A stretch of 64,000 nt of DNA from Starkeya sp. ORNL1 (lineage in GTDB: Bacteria > Pseudomonadota > Alphaproteobacteria > Rhizobiales > Xanthobacteraceae): assembly GCF_012971745.1 (NCBI RefSeq), contig NZ_CP048834.1, forward strand, positions 3,720,001 through 3,784,000, given 5' to 3'. The notes below the pieces were generated by a model that ran no database searches, had not been told where the DNA came from, and saw only the letters and a list, made by a program, of their open reading frames with translations. The translations under genes were made by a program, and so were the position numbers. Positions 38,851 to 48,238 of this stretch are shown here, one piece after another. Numbering within the stretch: position 1 is the stretch's first letter; each line of letters begins with the position of its first letter.

Positions 38851-40056
38851 TCAGCCGAGGCGCGGCATCATGGGCGGGCGGCCCTGCGGGCGGCCACCCT
38901 CGCCGCCGGCCGGGCCATTGCCGGTGATGACGCGGTCGCCGACCTTGAGGCCGTCGAGCACCTGCGTCATCGAGCGGTTGGAGAGGCCGGTACGCACCCG
39001 CCGCGGCTCGACCGCGCCGGTCTCGGTAACGACGCGCACGGTGTGCCCGCCATTGCGGCCGGGCCGTAGCGCCGGCGTCGGCACCAGCATCACGCTCTTG
39101 GCCTCGCCGAGCCGGAAGAACACCTGCGCCGTCATGTTGGTCATCAGCGTCAGGTCGTCGTTCGGCACGTCGATCAGGACGTTGTAGAGCACCACGTCGT
39201 TGACGATGGTCGGCGTCGGCTCGATCTGGCGCACCGTGCCATCCCAGCGCCGGTCCGGCAGGCCGAGCGTCGAGAAATAGGCCTGGGTGCCGACCTTGAT
39301 CCTCGGAATATCGCCTTCCGCGACCTGCGCGGTCACGGTCATGGTCTCGAGGTCGGCAATGCGCAGTACGATGGGCGCGCTCTGGTTGGCGTTCAGCGTC
39401 TGGCCTTCGCGGGCGGTGATCGAGACCACGGTACCGTCCATCGGCGCATAGATCTTGGTGTAGCCAAGATTGGCGACGTCGCCGTCGAGCGTCGCCTGGG
39501 TCTGCGCGATCTGCGCCTTCAGGGCATCGATCTTGGCTTCGCTGATCCGCTCGGTGGCATCCGCTGCATCCGCTGCATCCTTGCTGCCGGTCTGGTTCTT
39601 GAGGAGCTGCTGGGCGCGGTCGTTACGCAGCTTGTCGAGAGTGAGTTGCGCCTGCGCCTGCGCCAGTTGGGCGCGCAGATTGTCGAGGCTGGCGCGATCG
39701 CCGGCAACGCGGGTCTGGTAGACGGTGGGGTCGATCTCGGCGAGCAGGTCATCCTTCTTCACCAGGTCGCCGACATCCGGCTTGATGGTGCGCAGCTGGC
39801 CGGAGACCTGGGTGCCGACATCGACATAGGTCTTCGGCTGCATGTTGGCGATGGCGGTGACGCTGGTCTCGATGTCGCCGAGTTCCACCGCCGCGGTCTC
39901 GAATGCGGGCGTCGACGGCGCCCGCTCGGCGCGCTGGTAGACATAGAAGCCAGCGCCCGCGGCGAGGGCGGCGAGCAGCAGCGCATAGGGCCAGCGCCGC
40001 CGGCGTGGACGCAGCGCCGTCGTCTCGTCCCAACCGCCTTCAGCCCGTTGCAGCAT
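38851..40056 (-). CDS. macA: MacA-type membrane fusion (adaptor) protein
   Basis: Periplasmic adaptor linking MacB to an outer-membrane channel. The 401-residue protein has an N-terminal membrane anchor (about 22-38), the lipoyl half VGTQVSGQLRTIKPDVGDLV, a coiled-coil hairpin (about 105-185, Gln/Ala-rich), the second lipoyl half ANLGYTKIYAPMDGTVVS, and beta-barrel and membrane-proximal domains. In the hairpin a 9-base tandem repeat (39557-39580) codes for DAADAADA. The C-terminus is Gly/Pro/Arg-rich. Start ATG at 40056; first gene of the pair. No outer-membrane factor gene is adjacent. Confidence 0.9.
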   Translation of the reverse strand: MLQRAEGGWDETTALRPRRRRWPYALLLAALAAGAGFYVYQRAERAPSTPAFETAAVELGDIETSVTAIANMQPKTYVDVGTQVSGQLRTIKPDVGDLVKKDDLLAEIDPTVYQTRVAGDRASLDNLRAQLAQAQAQLTLDKLRNDRAQQLLKNQTGSKDAADAADATERISEAKIDALKAQIAQTQATLDGDVANLGYTKIYAPMDGTVVSITAREGQTLNANQSAPIVLRIADLETMTVTAQVAEGDIPRIKVGTQAYFSTLGLPDRRWDGTVRQIEPTPTIVNDVVLYNVLIDVPNDDLTLMTNMTAQVFFRLGEAKSVMLVPTPALRPGRNGGHTVRVVTETGAVEPRRVRTGLSNRSMTQVLDGLKVGDRVITGNGPAGGEGGRPQGRPPMMPRLG

Positions 40057-40162
40057 GACCCCAGCCCTTCGCGCACAATCCCGCGTAATGAGTTGGTTAG
40101 ACTGGAATAACAGGCGAACCAAATGAATTCGCGGTAAGATTCCGAGAGTTCAGCGCGAGATT

Positions 40163-40360
40163 TCAGGAGCCGCCGGGGCGGTATTCACCCGTCGCCGGAT
40201 CGCGCCTCAGGGTCTGTTGTCCGCTGCGTTGCTCTACCGTGCCGGTGCCGCGGCGGGCTTCGTCAAGCTCTGCATTGATGCGGCGGGATTCCCGCGAGAG
40301 CAGCCTCGCCAGGGCAGCGGCGCCGATGGCCCCGATGGCGACGATGATGAAAGGCGGCAT
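40163..40360 (-). CDS. Small membrane-anchored protein, unknown function
   Basis: 65 residues: one N-terminal membrane segment (about 3-20, FIIVAIGAIGAAALARLL) and a charged tail ending LRRDPATGEYRPGG. Resembles small conserved rhizobial proteins found next to S49 protease genes, but I do not know a named family. It starts 12 bases after the protease stop, so the two are probably one transcript. Confidence 0.65.
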   Translation of the reverse strand: MPPFIIVAIGAIGAAALARLLSRESRRINAELDEARRGTGTVEQRSGQQTLRRDPATGEYRPGGS

Positions 40361-40372
40361 TTTCTCCGATCC

Positions 40373-41260
40373 CTAAAGTCCGTAGCGGCTCCACAAGGCA
40401 CGTTCCTCGGCGGCGGCGACCAGCCCGTCAGCGGCGCCGGCCCCCAACCCGACCGGGTCGAGGCCCATGACGCCCGGCGTGCGCCGGCCAAACAGGCCGC
40501 CGCCGGACGCGACCAGCGGAGTGACGACCTTGTCGCCATAGCGTGCCTTCAGATGCGTCCGAAGTTCGCCCGTGGCGTCGATCAGTCCGTATTCCAGCGC
40601 CTGCCCGGCCGCCCAGAATTCGCCGGAGAACACGGCTTTCTCGGGACCGACCAGCACCGAACCACGCCGTTCCTTCACCAGATCGACGAAACGCGCATGG
40701 ATCTCGCGCTGCAGCGTCTTCAGCTTCTTGATGTCGTCGGGCTTTTCGGGCTGGAACGGATCGAGGATCACCTTGCGCTCGCCGGCGGTGTAGACGCGCC
40801 GGTCGATGCCGAGCTTCTCGATCGCCTTGTCGAAGCCGAAACCGGCGCTGACCACGCCGATCGAGCCGATGATCGAGAACGGATCGGCCACGATCTCGTC
40901 GGCCGCGCAGGCCAGCATGTAGCCGCCGGAAGCCGCGACATCCTCGACAAAGGCGATGACCGGGAGCTTCTTCTCCTCGGCCAGCAGGCGGATGCGCTTG
41001 TAGACGAGATGGGACTGCACCGGCGAGCCGCCGGGCGAATTGATCACCAGCGCCACCGCCTTGGCGCCCTTCACCGCGAAGGCGCGGTCCAGCGTCTTCG
41101 CCACATTGGCGAAGGTGATGCCGGGCCGGAACGGCGTCGCCATGCCGATGGCGCCGTGCAGCCGCACCACCGGAACGATGGCGGTGCCGGCGCGCATGCG
41201 GACGGGAAGCAGCGGCTCGACGCTGCGGCGAAGCTTCATGAGGAGGGAAGGTTCGGACAT
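40373..41260 (-). CDS. S49 family serine protease (SohB/SppA-like)
   Basis: A 295-residue protease. VVRLHGAIGM, VINSPGGSPVQSHLVYKRI and FVEDVAASGGYMLACAADEI hold the catalytic Ser; the Lys is probably in TAGERKVILDPF. A S49 enzyme of this size without a clear N-terminal anchor may be cytoplasmic or peripheral and process membrane or signal peptides. The ATG at 41260 gives the start SEPSLLMKLRR; 122 upstream open codons are a shadow. A second S49 protein (sppA) is at 12031. Confidence 0.88.
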   Translation of the reverse strand: MSEPSLLMKLRRSVEPLLPVRMRAGTAIVPVVRLHGAIGMATPFRPGITFANVAKTLDRAFAVKGAKAVALVINSPGGSPVQSHLVYKRIRLLAEEKKLPVIAFVEDVAASGGYMLACAADEIVADPFSIIGSIGVVSAGFGFDKAIEKLGIDRRVYTAGERKVILDPFQPEKPDDIKKLKTLQREIHARFVDLVKERRGSVLVGPEKAVFSGEFWAAGQALEYGLIDATGELRTHLKARYGDKVVTPLVASGGGLFGRRTPGVMGLDPVGLGAGAADGLVAAAEERALWSRYGL

Positions 41261-41337
41261 ACAAGCAGAAATAGGCCGGCGCGGGACCATCCTCAAGCAC
41301 CGGCGCCTGTTTTCATCATTCCGGAGCGGCCGAAGGG

Positions 41338-42099
41338 CTAAATCCCCTCCCCGCCGCGCAATACCCGCTCCGCCGCCTCGCTCGGGCGGCCCGATGCGTC
41401 GGCCAGCACCAAGCCGGGCAACAGGCTCGGCGGGGTGCGGCGACCCTTCAGCGCGGTGATGAGGATGCGGATCGCCGGCGCATCGGGCAAGGGATGCACC
41501 GGGCGGATCGCCGCCGCGCCGAAGCGGCCCTTGAGAGCGGCCAGCACCGCCTCCAGCGCTTCCGGCCGATGGATCAGGCAGAGCCGGCCGGCGGCACCCA
41601 GCAAGCGATCGGCGGCGCGCACCCATTCCTCCAGCACGGCATCGGCACCCATATGGGCGCGCGCCCGCCGCTCGTACGGCGAGACCCGGTGGCGGGCGGG
41701 ATCATTGAAGGGCGGGTTCATCAGCACCGTATCGGCGCTGCCCATCGCAGGCGCGGCCGGCCCCGAGGCACGGCCGAGCAATGCCACATCCGCTGTCACC
41801 ACCTCGATGCGCCCACTGAGGTCCGGCTGCTGCCGGGCGGCGTTCTGACGCGCCAACGCGGCAATGGCCGGGTCGATCTCCACCAGCACGACCCGCGCTT
41901 CCGGTACCCGTGCCGCCAGCGCAAGGCCGGCGGAGCCGACGCCGGCGCCGAGATCGATCGCGTGGCGCGCCTCCACCGGCACGCTGGCGGCCAGCAGCAG
42001 CGCATCATGGCCGACACGGTGGCCCTTGGCCGGCTGCAGCAGGCGCAGCCGCCCGCCGAGCACGGCGTCGTCGGTGATATCGGGAGTTTCGCCGGTCAA
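41338..42099 (-). CDS. tRNA1(Val)-type adenine-N6 methyltransferase (TrmN6-like)
   Basis: A 253-residue SAM-dependent methyltransferase. The family opening LGGRLRLLQPAKGHRVGHDALLLAA, SAM motif AIDLGAGVGSAGLALA and catalytic NPPF in VLMNPPFNDP identify the YfiC/TrmN6 group, which methylates A37 of tRNA-Val. A TTG start at 42099 is taken since no ATG precedes the conserved opening; its ribosome site is poor. The DUF2007 gene is 7 bases upstream on the same strand. Confidence 0.85.
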   Translation of the reverse strand: MTGETPDITDDAVLGGRLRLLQPAKGHRVGHDALLLAASVPVEARHAIDLGAGVGSAGLALAARVPEARVVLVEIDPAIAALARQNAARQQPDLSGRIEVVTADVALLGRASGPAAPAMGSADTVLMNPPFNDPARHRVSPYERRARAHMGADAVLEEWVRAADRLLGAAGRLCLIHRPEALEAVLAALKGRFGAAAIRPVHPLPDAPAIRILITALKGRRTPPSLLPGLVLADASGRPSEAAERVLRGGEGI

Positions 42100-42106
42100 G
42101 GAGGTG

Positions 42107-42328
42107 TCAGTCCGCCAGCACGTGGCCGAGGCCCGCCTCGGCGAGCAGGTCGCGGGCGCGGCGCAGATAATCCTCCTCCACCATGAGCCGTCGCGGCAGC
42201 AGGCCGATCGAGCCTTCGAGCGCGCTCATATGGCCGTCCGCGACATAATGGGGAATGCGCGCGGCCTTCAGCAGCGCCTCCACCGCGGAGATCAGGACGA
42301 GGTCATTGGTGCGCAGCAGTTCACGCAT
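42107..42328 (-). CDS. DUF2007 protein
   Basis: A 73-residue protein of the DUF2007 (putative signal-transducing) family: RTNDLVLISAVEALLKAARIP at the start and a conserved RLMVEEDYLRRARDLLAEAG at the end. Function unknown. It is the first gene of a pair with the tRNA methyltransferase gene, and divergent from the polyprenyl synthase. Confidence 0.85.
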   Translation of the reverse strand: MRELLRTNDLVLISAVEALLKAARIPHYVADGHMSALEGSIGLLPRRLMVEEDYLRRARDLLAEAGLGHVLAD

Positions 42329-42523
42329 GCGTGCATCATGTCACGCACAAGCACCGGGCGCGAGGATAAAGCCACAGTGGCGCAGCAACTTCGCTCCGCA
42401 ACCGCCTGAGCATCCCGCCGCCGGCCCGCCCCCCTTGATGTGCGTGCGCACTCCTCCTTATGGTGCGCCCGCAGGCGTACTGCCCCCGGGCACGCGCCTC
42501 GCCAATATGTCGAGGAAATCCCC

Positions 42524-43534
42524 GTGGCCGTCGTCCTGCCCTTCGATCCCATCGCCGAACCCTCGCTGGAGGGCATCATCGAGCTCGTCCGCGCCGACAT
42601 GGAACGCGTCAATGCGCTGATCCTGTCGCGCACCGGCTCGGAGGTGACGATGATCCCGGAGGTGGCGAATCATCTGATTTCCTCCGGCGGCAAGCGGCTG
42701 CGCCCGATGCTCACCCTCGCCACCGCCGAGCTCGCCGCCTATCAGGGCGATGGCGACGTGAAGCTCGCCGCCGCGGTCGAGTTCATGCACACCGCGACGC
42801 TGCTGCATGACGACGTGGTCGACGACAGCGAGATGCGCCGCGGCAAGCTCGCCGCCCGCATGCTGTGGGGCAACGAGGCGAGCGTGCTGGTCGGCGACTT
42901 CCTGCTCGGCCAGGCATTCCGCATGATGGTCGAGGTGGGCAGCATGCGTGCTCTCGACATCCTCTCCACCGCCGCCGTGGTGATCGCCGAGGGCGAGGTC
43001 GCCCAGCTCGCCGCGGCCAAGAACACCGCGACCACCGAGGACGAATATCTCGCCGTGATCCGCGGCAAGACCGCCGAGCTGTTCGGCGCCGCCTCCGAGG
43101 TCGGGCCGGTGATCGGCGGGTTGAGCAAGGCCGAGCAGGCCGCCTGCCGCAGCTATGGCATGAATCTCGGCATCGCCTTCCAGCTGGTCGACGATGCGCT
43201 GGATTATGGTGGCTCGCGCGCCAAGCTCGGCAAGAATGTCGGCGACGATTTCCGCGAGGGCAAGATCACGCTGCCGATCGTGCTGGCGTTCCGCCGCGGC
43301 GGCGACGAGGAGCGCACCTTCTGGAAGCGCTGTCTCGAGGAGGGCGAGATCACCGACGGCGATCTGGAGCACGCCATGGAATTGCTCGCCCGGCACAGGG
43401 CGTTGACCGACACCGTCGACCGCGCCCGGCATTACGGCGCCATCGCCAAGGACGCGCTCGGCCTGTTCCCCGACGGGCCGGCGAAGAGCGCACTGCTCGA
43501 CGTGGTAGATTTCTGCGTGGCGCGGGCGCGGTAG
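42524..43534 (+). CDS. Polyprenyl diphosphate synthase (long-chain, quinone side chain)
   Basis: A 336-residue trans-prenyltransferase. First Asp-rich motif LLHDDVVDDSEMRRG, second Asp-rich motif LVDDALDYGG, and FMHTATLLHD upstream with small residues before the motif, which suits a long product (octaprenyl to decaprenyl diphosphate for ubiquinone). Chain length cannot be fixed by eye. The GTG at 42524 follows GAGGAA; 28 upstream codons are open but unlike the family. Confidence 0.93.
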   Translation: MAVVLPFDPIAEPSLEGIIELVRADMERVNALILSRTGSEVTMIPEVANHLISSGGKRLRPMLTLATAELAAYQGDGDVKLAAAVEFMHTATLLHDDVVDDSEMRRGKLAARMLWGNEASVLVGDFLLGQAFRMMVEVGSMRALDILSTAAVVIAEGEVAQLAAAKNTATTEDEYLAVIRGKTAELFGAASEVGPVIGGLSKAEQAACRSYGMNLGIAFQLVDDALDYGGSRAKLGKNVGDDFREGKITLPIVLAFRRGGDEERTFWKRCLEEGEITDGDLEHAMELLARHRALTDTVDRARHYGAIAKDALGLFPDGPAKSALLDVVDFCVARAR

Positions 43535-43542
43535 CACTTCGC

Positions 43543-43672
43543 TGTCATCCCGGCCGAAGGCGAAGCCGCAGAGCCGGGATCGCGTGACGAAAGTGCGCAC
43601 CTTATTCTGCACGCGATCCCGGCTCGCGCCTGCGGCGCGTCCGGGATGACGGCTGATTGTTCGGGATGACGG
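43543..43672. repeat. Intergenic palindromic repeat, CGTCATCCCGG family
   Basis: TGTCATCCCGGCCGAAGGCG at the left, GCGCGTCCGGGATGACGG at the right, with GGGATCGCGTG and CGCGATCCCGG inside; a partial third copy TCGGGATGACGG follows at 43661. It separates the convergent polyprenyl synthase and ynfA. Confidence 0.75.
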
Positions 43673-43685
43673 CCAATTGGAGTGT

Positions 43686-44009
43686 CTACCCGCGCGGCCC
43701 GAACACCACGACGGCTGCACCCACAACGCAGATCACCCCACCGATCAGGTCCCAGCGGTCCGGCCGGAAGCCTTCCACCGCCCACAGCCAGGCGAGCGAC
43801 GCCGCGACATAGACCCCGCCATAGGCGGCGAAGGCGCGGCCGGCGGCTTGCGCATCGACGAAGGTGAGCAGCCAGGCGAAGGCGATGAGGCTCGCCACGC
43901 CCGGCGCCAGCCAGAGTGCGGAGGCGCCGTTGCGCACCACCGCCCAGAAGGCGAAGCAGCCGGCGATCTCGGCAAAAGCGGCGAGCACGAAAGCGAGCGG
44001 CGTGGTCAT
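43686..44009 (-). CDS. ynfA: UPF0060 membrane protein YnfA
   Basis: A 107-residue protein with four membrane segments and the family features [28 protein letters not shown] and [20 protein letters not shown]. YnfA proteins are small-multidrug-resistance-like; their function here is unknown. It is 10 bases after the ispE stop on the same strand. Confidence 0.92.
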   Translation of the reverse strand: MTTPLAFVLAAFAEIAGCFAFWAVVRNGASALWLAPGVASLIAFAWLLTFVDAQAAGRAFAAYGGVYVAASLAWLWAVEGFRPDRWDLIGGVICVVGAAVVVFGPRG

Positions 44010-44019
44010 CGGTGAATGC

Positions 44020-44907
44020 TCATCCCAGTACGGTCGGCTTCACCCACCATACGGGATACGTCGCCTTCACCAGCCTGGCGGCGCGGGCCGCGGCGCGGCA
44101 ATCATCATAGAGCGCGAACATGGTGGCGCCCGAGCCGGACATGCGGACGAGGCGATGGCCGGGTGTCGCCTCCAGCGCACCCGCCACGTCCGCCAATACC
44201 GGGGCAAGACGGTGGGCGGGCGGTTCGAGGTCGTTGGGCTCGCCCTGGAGAAAGGCCAGCAGTTCGCCGCGATCTGCCGGCGGCGGGCCCGGCACCGAGG
44301 CGCGCACCTCACCGGGCTGCAGCGCCAGCAGCCGGAACACCGCGGCAGTGGAGACCGGCACGCGCGGATTGACCAGCACCATGCCGAACCGCGGCAGCGT
44401 CACCGGAGCGACGCCCTCGCCGCGCCCGGTCATCAGGCAGGCGGTGCCATTGAGGCAGGCGGGAATGTCCGAACCGGTTTCCAGCGCCGCTTCGCGCAGC
44501 CGCGGATCGTCGGCAGCGAGTCCGTTCAGCCGCGCCAGCAGCCGCAGCGCCGCCGCCGCATCCGCCGAGCCGCCGCCAAGCCCGGCCGCTACCGGCAAAT
44601 GCTTCACCAGATGGAAATGCCCGCTCGCCAGCCCCGGCACCTTCGCGGCCAGCGCGGTCGCGGCGCGCAGCACGAGATTGTCCGCCTCCGCACCGGCCTC
44701 CGCCGCGTTCGGCCCACCCACCGTCAGGCCCAATGGACCCGGCTCGAGCGACAGCCGGTCGCCGGTACCGGCAAAGGCGACGAGGCTGACGAGTTCATGA
44801 TAGCCGTCGGCGCGCCGGCCGAGCACGCGGAGGCTGAGATTCACCTTGGCGGGTGCGCGCTCATGGAGTGCTGCGGCACCGACGGAAAGCGGGAGGGAGA
44901 GCGACAT
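44020..44907 (-). CDS. ispE: 4-(cytidine 5'-diphospho)-2-C-methyl-D-erythritol kinase
   Basis: Fourth step of the MEP isoprenoid pathway: phosphorylates CDP-ME. The 295-residue GHMP kinase has [22 protein letters not shown], the ATP loop [15 protein letters not shown] and the C-terminal [13 protein letters not shown]. The ATG at 44907 gives the start SLSLPLSV. Divergent from rimP, whose promoter region is about 50 bases upstream. ynfA follows on the same strand. Confidence 0.95.
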   Translation of the reverse strand: MSLSLPLSVGAAALHERAPAKVNLSLRVLGRRADGYHELVSLVAFAGTGDRLSLEPGPLGLTVGGPNAAEAGAEADNLVLRAATALAAKVPGLASGHFHLVKHLPVAAGLGGGSADAAAALRLLARLNGLAADDPRLREAALETGSDIPACLNGTACLMTGRGEGVAPVTLPRFGMVLVNPRVPVSTAAVFRLLALQPGEVRASVPGPPPADRGELLAFLQGEPNDLEPPAHRLAPVLADVAGALEATPGHRLVRMSGSGATMFALYDDCRAAARAARLVKATYPVWWVKPTVLG

Positions 44908-44952
44908 CACGCGCTTATGCGATCCATGCCGCGGCGCCGCAAGTATCACGGC

Positions 44953-44980
44953 TTGCGCGAAACAGCGATTTCGCTATATA
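44953..44980 (+). promoter_or_regulatory. Candidate promoter of the rimP-nusA operon
   Basis: TTGCGC (44953-44958), a 16-base spacer, then TATATA (44975-44980), a good sigma-70-like match. The spacer includes a 6+6 inverted repeat GCGAAA-CAGCGA-TTTCGC (44957-44974), which may be an operator. The predicted start is near 44987, giving a leader of about 105 bases. Confidence 0.55.
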
Positions 44981-45028
44981 AGCCACGCATCCTTCATATC
45001 TCATAGCGATCTGAAAAGGTCGAATTGA

Positions 45029-45061
45029 GAGTGGGTTCCGACGCCGGGGCCCGCTCTTTTT
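45029..45061 (+). terminator. Attenuator-like terminator in the rimP leader
   Basis: GAGTGGG (45029-45035) pairs with CCCGCTC (45050-45056, one G-T pair) and is followed by TTTTT (45057-45061), 31 bases before the rimP ATG. It is a terminator between promoter and first gene, so transcription of the operon probably depends on antitermination. Predicted attenuators before rimP have been described in Proteobacteria (rimP leader); whether this is that family was not checked. Confidence 0.65.
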
Positions 45062-45091
45062 GCATTCGGCCGCTTCTGCCGAACGGGGACC

Positions 45092-45889
45092 ATGACCGAG
45101 ACCAACGTCGCCGCAACCATAGATGCCACTCTGGACGAGCCGCGCCTCATCACCGAGGCGGGCCCGGCGGCGCGTGTCGCCGCCATTGTCGAGCCGGTGT
45201 TGAACGGCCTCGGCTTCCGGCTGGTGCGGGTGCGTCTTTCGGGCCGCGACGGCATCACCTTGCAGATCATGGCCGAGCGGCCGGACGGCAGCTTCGGCAT
45301 CGACGAGTGCGAGGCGTCGAGCCGCGCCATCTCCCCGGTGCTCGATGTCGAGGATCCGATCTCCGGCGCCTACCATCTCGAAATGTCCTCGCCCGGCATC
45401 GACCGGCCCTTGATGCGGTTCAGCGACTTCCTGCGCTGGTCCGGCCACGAGGTGAAAATCGAGATGGCGATACCGTTCGATGGCCGCAAGCGCTTCCGCG
45501 GCCTGCTGCTCGGCGCCGAGGACGGCCACGCCATCGTGCGCATCTCGGACGCGCCGGCCGATGCGCCCGACACCTTCCGGCTGCCGATCGCCGATATCGG
45601 CGAAGCGCGTCTCGTCATGACCGATGCGCTGATCCGCGAAGCATTGCGGCGCGACAAGGCGCTGCGCGAAGGCGACGACGAGGACGATAGCGACGACGAA
45701 AGCGGCACCGAGGAAGCGGGCGAGGAAATCGCCGTCCGCATCCTGCCGCCGAAGAAGATGCCGGTGAAGAAGGACGCGAAGAGTCCGTGGGCCGGCAAGC
45801 CCGTCGCCAAGCACGCAAACAAGAATTCGCCCACCAAGAATCCGCCCGGCAAACCTGGCCGGAAATCCACCGCGAAGGAGACGCACTGA
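45092..45889 (+). CDS. rimP: Ribosome maturation factor RimP, with charged tail
   Basis: Needed for 30S subunit maturation. The 265-residue product has the usual two domains (about 20-180): [31 protein letters not shown] and [14 protein letters not shown] tail of about 85 residues follows, first acidic ([11 protein letters not shown]), then basic with repeated Lys/Pro, longer than in E. coli (about 150 in total). The ATG lies 31 bases after the attenuator stem. Its stop overlaps the nusA ATG. Confidence 0.95.
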   Translation: MTETNVAATIDATLDEPRLITEAGPAARVAAIVEPVLNGLGFRLVRVRLSGRDGITLQIMAERPDGSFGIDECEASSRAISPVLDVEDPISGAYHLEMSSPGIDRPLMRFSDFLRWSGHEVKIEMAIPFDGRKRFRGLLLGAEDGHAIVRISDAPADAPDTFRLPIADIGEARLVMTDALIREALRRDKALREGDDEDDSDDESGTEEAGEEIAVRILPPKKMPVKKDAKSPWAGKPVAKHANKNSPTKNPPGKPGRKSTAKETH

Positions 45890-47499
45890 TGGCTGTCGTC
45901 AGCGCAAACCGGCTCGAACTGCTCCAGATCGCCGATGCGGTCGCCCGTGAGAAGTCGATTGACCGGGGCATCGTCATCGCCGCCATGGAAGACGCGATCG
46001 CGAAAGCGGCGCGCTCTCGCTATGGCGCCGAGACCGACATCCATGCGGAAATCAATCCGCGCACCGGCGAACTGCGTCTCGCGCGCCATCTGCTGGTAGT
46101 CGAGCAGGTCGAGAATTCCGCCATCGAGATCGATCTGCCCGGCGCCCGCCGGCTGAACCCGGCCGCGCAGATCGGCGATTCCATCGCCGACACGCTGCCG
46201 CCGTTCGATTTCGGCCGCATCGCTGCGCAGTCGGCCAAGCAGGTCATCGTGCAGAAGGTGCGCGAGGCCGAGCGTGACCGTCAGTATGACGAGTACAAGG
46301 ACCGCATCGGCGAGATCGTGAACGGCGCGGTGAAGCGCGTCGAATACGGCAACGTCGTCGTCGATCTCGGCCGCGGCGAAGGCTCGCTGCGCCGTGACGA
46401 GCTGCTGCCGCGCGAAATCTTCAAGACCGGCGACCGTATCCGCGCCTATGTCTATGACGTGCGCCGCGAGCCGCGCGGCCCGCAGATCTTCCTGTCGCGC
46501 ACCCATCCGCAGTTCATGGCGAAGCTGTTCGCGCAGGAAGTGCCGGAAATCTATGACGGCATCGTCGAGATCCGCGCGGTCGCCCGCGACCCCGGCTCGC
46601 GCGCCAAGATCGCCGTGGTCTCGCGCGATTCCTCGGTCGATCCGGTCGGCGCCTGCGTCGGCATGCGCGGCTCGCGCGTGCAGGCTGTGGTGAACGAGCT
46701 GCAGGGCGAGAAGATCGACATCATCCCGTGGTCGCCGGACGTTGCAACCTTCATCGTCAATGCGCTGGCCCCGGCGGAAGTCGTGAAGGTGGTGCTCGAC
46801 GAGGACCGCGAGCGTATTGAAGTCGTGGTCCCGGATGCCCAATTGTCTCTCGCCATCGGCCGCCGCGGCCAGAATGTGCGCCTCGCCTCCCAGCTTACCG
46901 GCTGGGACATCGACATCATGACCGAGGCGGAAGAGAGCGAGCGGCGGCAGAAGGAATTCGCCGAGCGTACCAAGATGTTCGCCGAGGCCCTCGACCTCGA
47001 CGAGATGATGGGCCAGTTGCTGGCCTCCGAAGGCTTCGCCACCGTCGAAGAGCTGGCCTATGTGCCGCTCAACGAGCTGTCGAGCATCGAAGGCTTCGAC
47101 GAAGATACCGCGCAGGAGCTGCAGAACCGGGCGCAGAACTATCTTGCCCGGATCGAAGCGGATTATGACGAGCGCCGCCGCGCGCTGGGCGTCGAGGACG
47201 AACTTCGCGAGGTCGAGGGCGTCACCTCGCCGATGCTGGTCGCGTTCGGCGAGAACGACATCAAGACGATCGAGGACCTCGCGGGCTGCGCCACCGATGA
47301 CCTCATCGGCTGGACCGAGCGCAAGGATGGCGAGACCATCCGCATCGCCGGTGCGCTGGAAGGCTTCGGGCTTTCCCGCGAGGAGGCCGAAGCGCTGGTC
47401 ATGCGGGCCCGCGTCAAGGCCGGCTGGATCACCGAGGAAGACCTTGCCGGCCCGGCCGGCGAGGAGACGCTCGGCGACGAAGCCGAGCAACAGGGCTAA
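45889..47499 (+). CDS. nusA: Transcription termination/antitermination factor NusA
   Basis: NusA binds RNA polymerase and controls pausing, termination and antitermination. The 536-residue protein has the N-domain (about 1-130), S1 domain ([18 protein letters not shown]), two KH domains ([39 protein letters not shown]) and two C-terminal HhH acidic repeats (about 380-530). Its ATG overlaps the rimP stop. As part of its own operon with an attenuator, autoregulation is plausible. Confidence 0.97.
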   Translation: MAVVSANRLELLQIADAVAREKSIDRGIVIAAMEDAIAKAARSRYGAETDIHAEINPRTGELRLARHLLVVEQVENSAIEIDLPGARRLNPAAQIGDSIADTLPPFDFGRIAAQSAKQVIVQKVREAERDRQYDEYKDRIGEIVNGAVKRVEYGNVVVDLGRGEGSLRRDELLPREIFKTGDRIRAYVYDVRREPRGPQIFLSRTHPQFMAKLFAQEVPEIYDGIVEIRAVARDPGSRAKIAVVSRDSSVDPVGACVGMRGSRVQAVVNELQGEKIDIIPWSPDVATFIVNALAPAEVVKVVLDEDRERIEVVVPDAQLSLAIGRRGQNVRLASQLTGWDIDIMTEAEESERRQKEFAERTKMFAEALDLDEMMGQLLASEGFATVEELAYVPLNELSSIEGFDEDTAQELQNRAQNYLARIEADYDERRRALGVEDELREVEGVTSPMLVAFGENDIKTIEDLAGCATDDLIGWTERKDGETIRIAGALEGFGLSREEAEALVMRARVKAGWITEEDLAGPAGEETLGDEAEQQG

Positions 47500-47516
47500 A
47501 GGAGACGACGACCGGC

Positions 47517-48173
47517 ATGCTGGCGGTGCGCGACGAGGCGATGATGGATGACGAGACCGATGCCGGACCCGGCACCGGCCGCGGCGTCGTCACGCGCCTG
47601 TGCATCGCCACGCGGGACGTGAAGCCGGTCGACGAATTGCTGCGCTTCGTGGTGGCGCCGGACGGCACGCTGGTGCCGGACCTCGCCGCCAGATTGCCGG
47701 GCCGCGGCGCCTGGGTCACCGCGACCCGGTCCGCCGTTACCGACGCAATCAAGAAGAAGGCCTTTGGCCGTGCCTTCAAGGGCAAGGCCAAGGCGCCGGA
47801 TGCGGGTCTTCCCGATCTGGTGGAAGGCCTGCTGGAGAAGGACGCGCTCGCTGCTCTCGCGCTCGCCAACAAGGCGGGCAAGCTGGTGGCGGGCAATATG
47901 AAAGTGACGGAAGCCCTCCAGGGGGGCGAGGTTTCCGTGCTGCTGCACGCAGCCGATGCCAAGGCCGACGGGGTGTCGAAGCTCGACTCCCTGGCGCGCC
48001 GTGTCGGCGCGGACACGGGCCGCGAAATCACACGCGTGCGGTGTCTCGACGGAGCGCAATTGGACTTGGCGCTTGGCCGGGCAAATGTGGTACATGCTGC
48101 GCTGCTCGCGCACGGAACGAGCGCGGGCTTTGTCTCGCGCACCAGAAGGCTCGAGCGCTGGCGGGCCGGATAA
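47517..48173 (+). CDS. ylxR: YlxR-family RNA-binding protein (DUF448) with L7Ae-like domain
   Basis: A 218-residue protein: YlxR domain (about 25-110: [35 protein letters not shown]) and a C-terminal L7Ae-like part (about 105-180: [26 protein letters not shown]). Function unknown; in Gram-positive operons it is the same neighbour of nusA and infB. The ATG follows GGAG 16 bases upstream; another Met lies at residue 9. It starts 17 bases after nusA. Confidence 0.9.
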   Translation: MLAVRDEAMMDDETDAGPGTGRGVVTRLCIATRDVKPVDELLRFVVAPDGTLVPDLAARLPGRGAWVTATRSAVTDAIKKKAFGRAFKGKAKAPDAGLPDLVEGLLEKDALAALALANKAGKLVAGNMKVTEALQGGEVSVLLHAADAKADGVSKLDSLARRVGADTGREITRVRCLDGAQLDLALGRANVVHAALLAHGTSAGFVSRTRRLERWRAG

Positions 48174-48238
48174 GCAAGCTGGCGCGCAGGGTTGATGCAT
48201 CCCCGCATGAGGCGCGGATGCTCAGGAACGGATACCGA

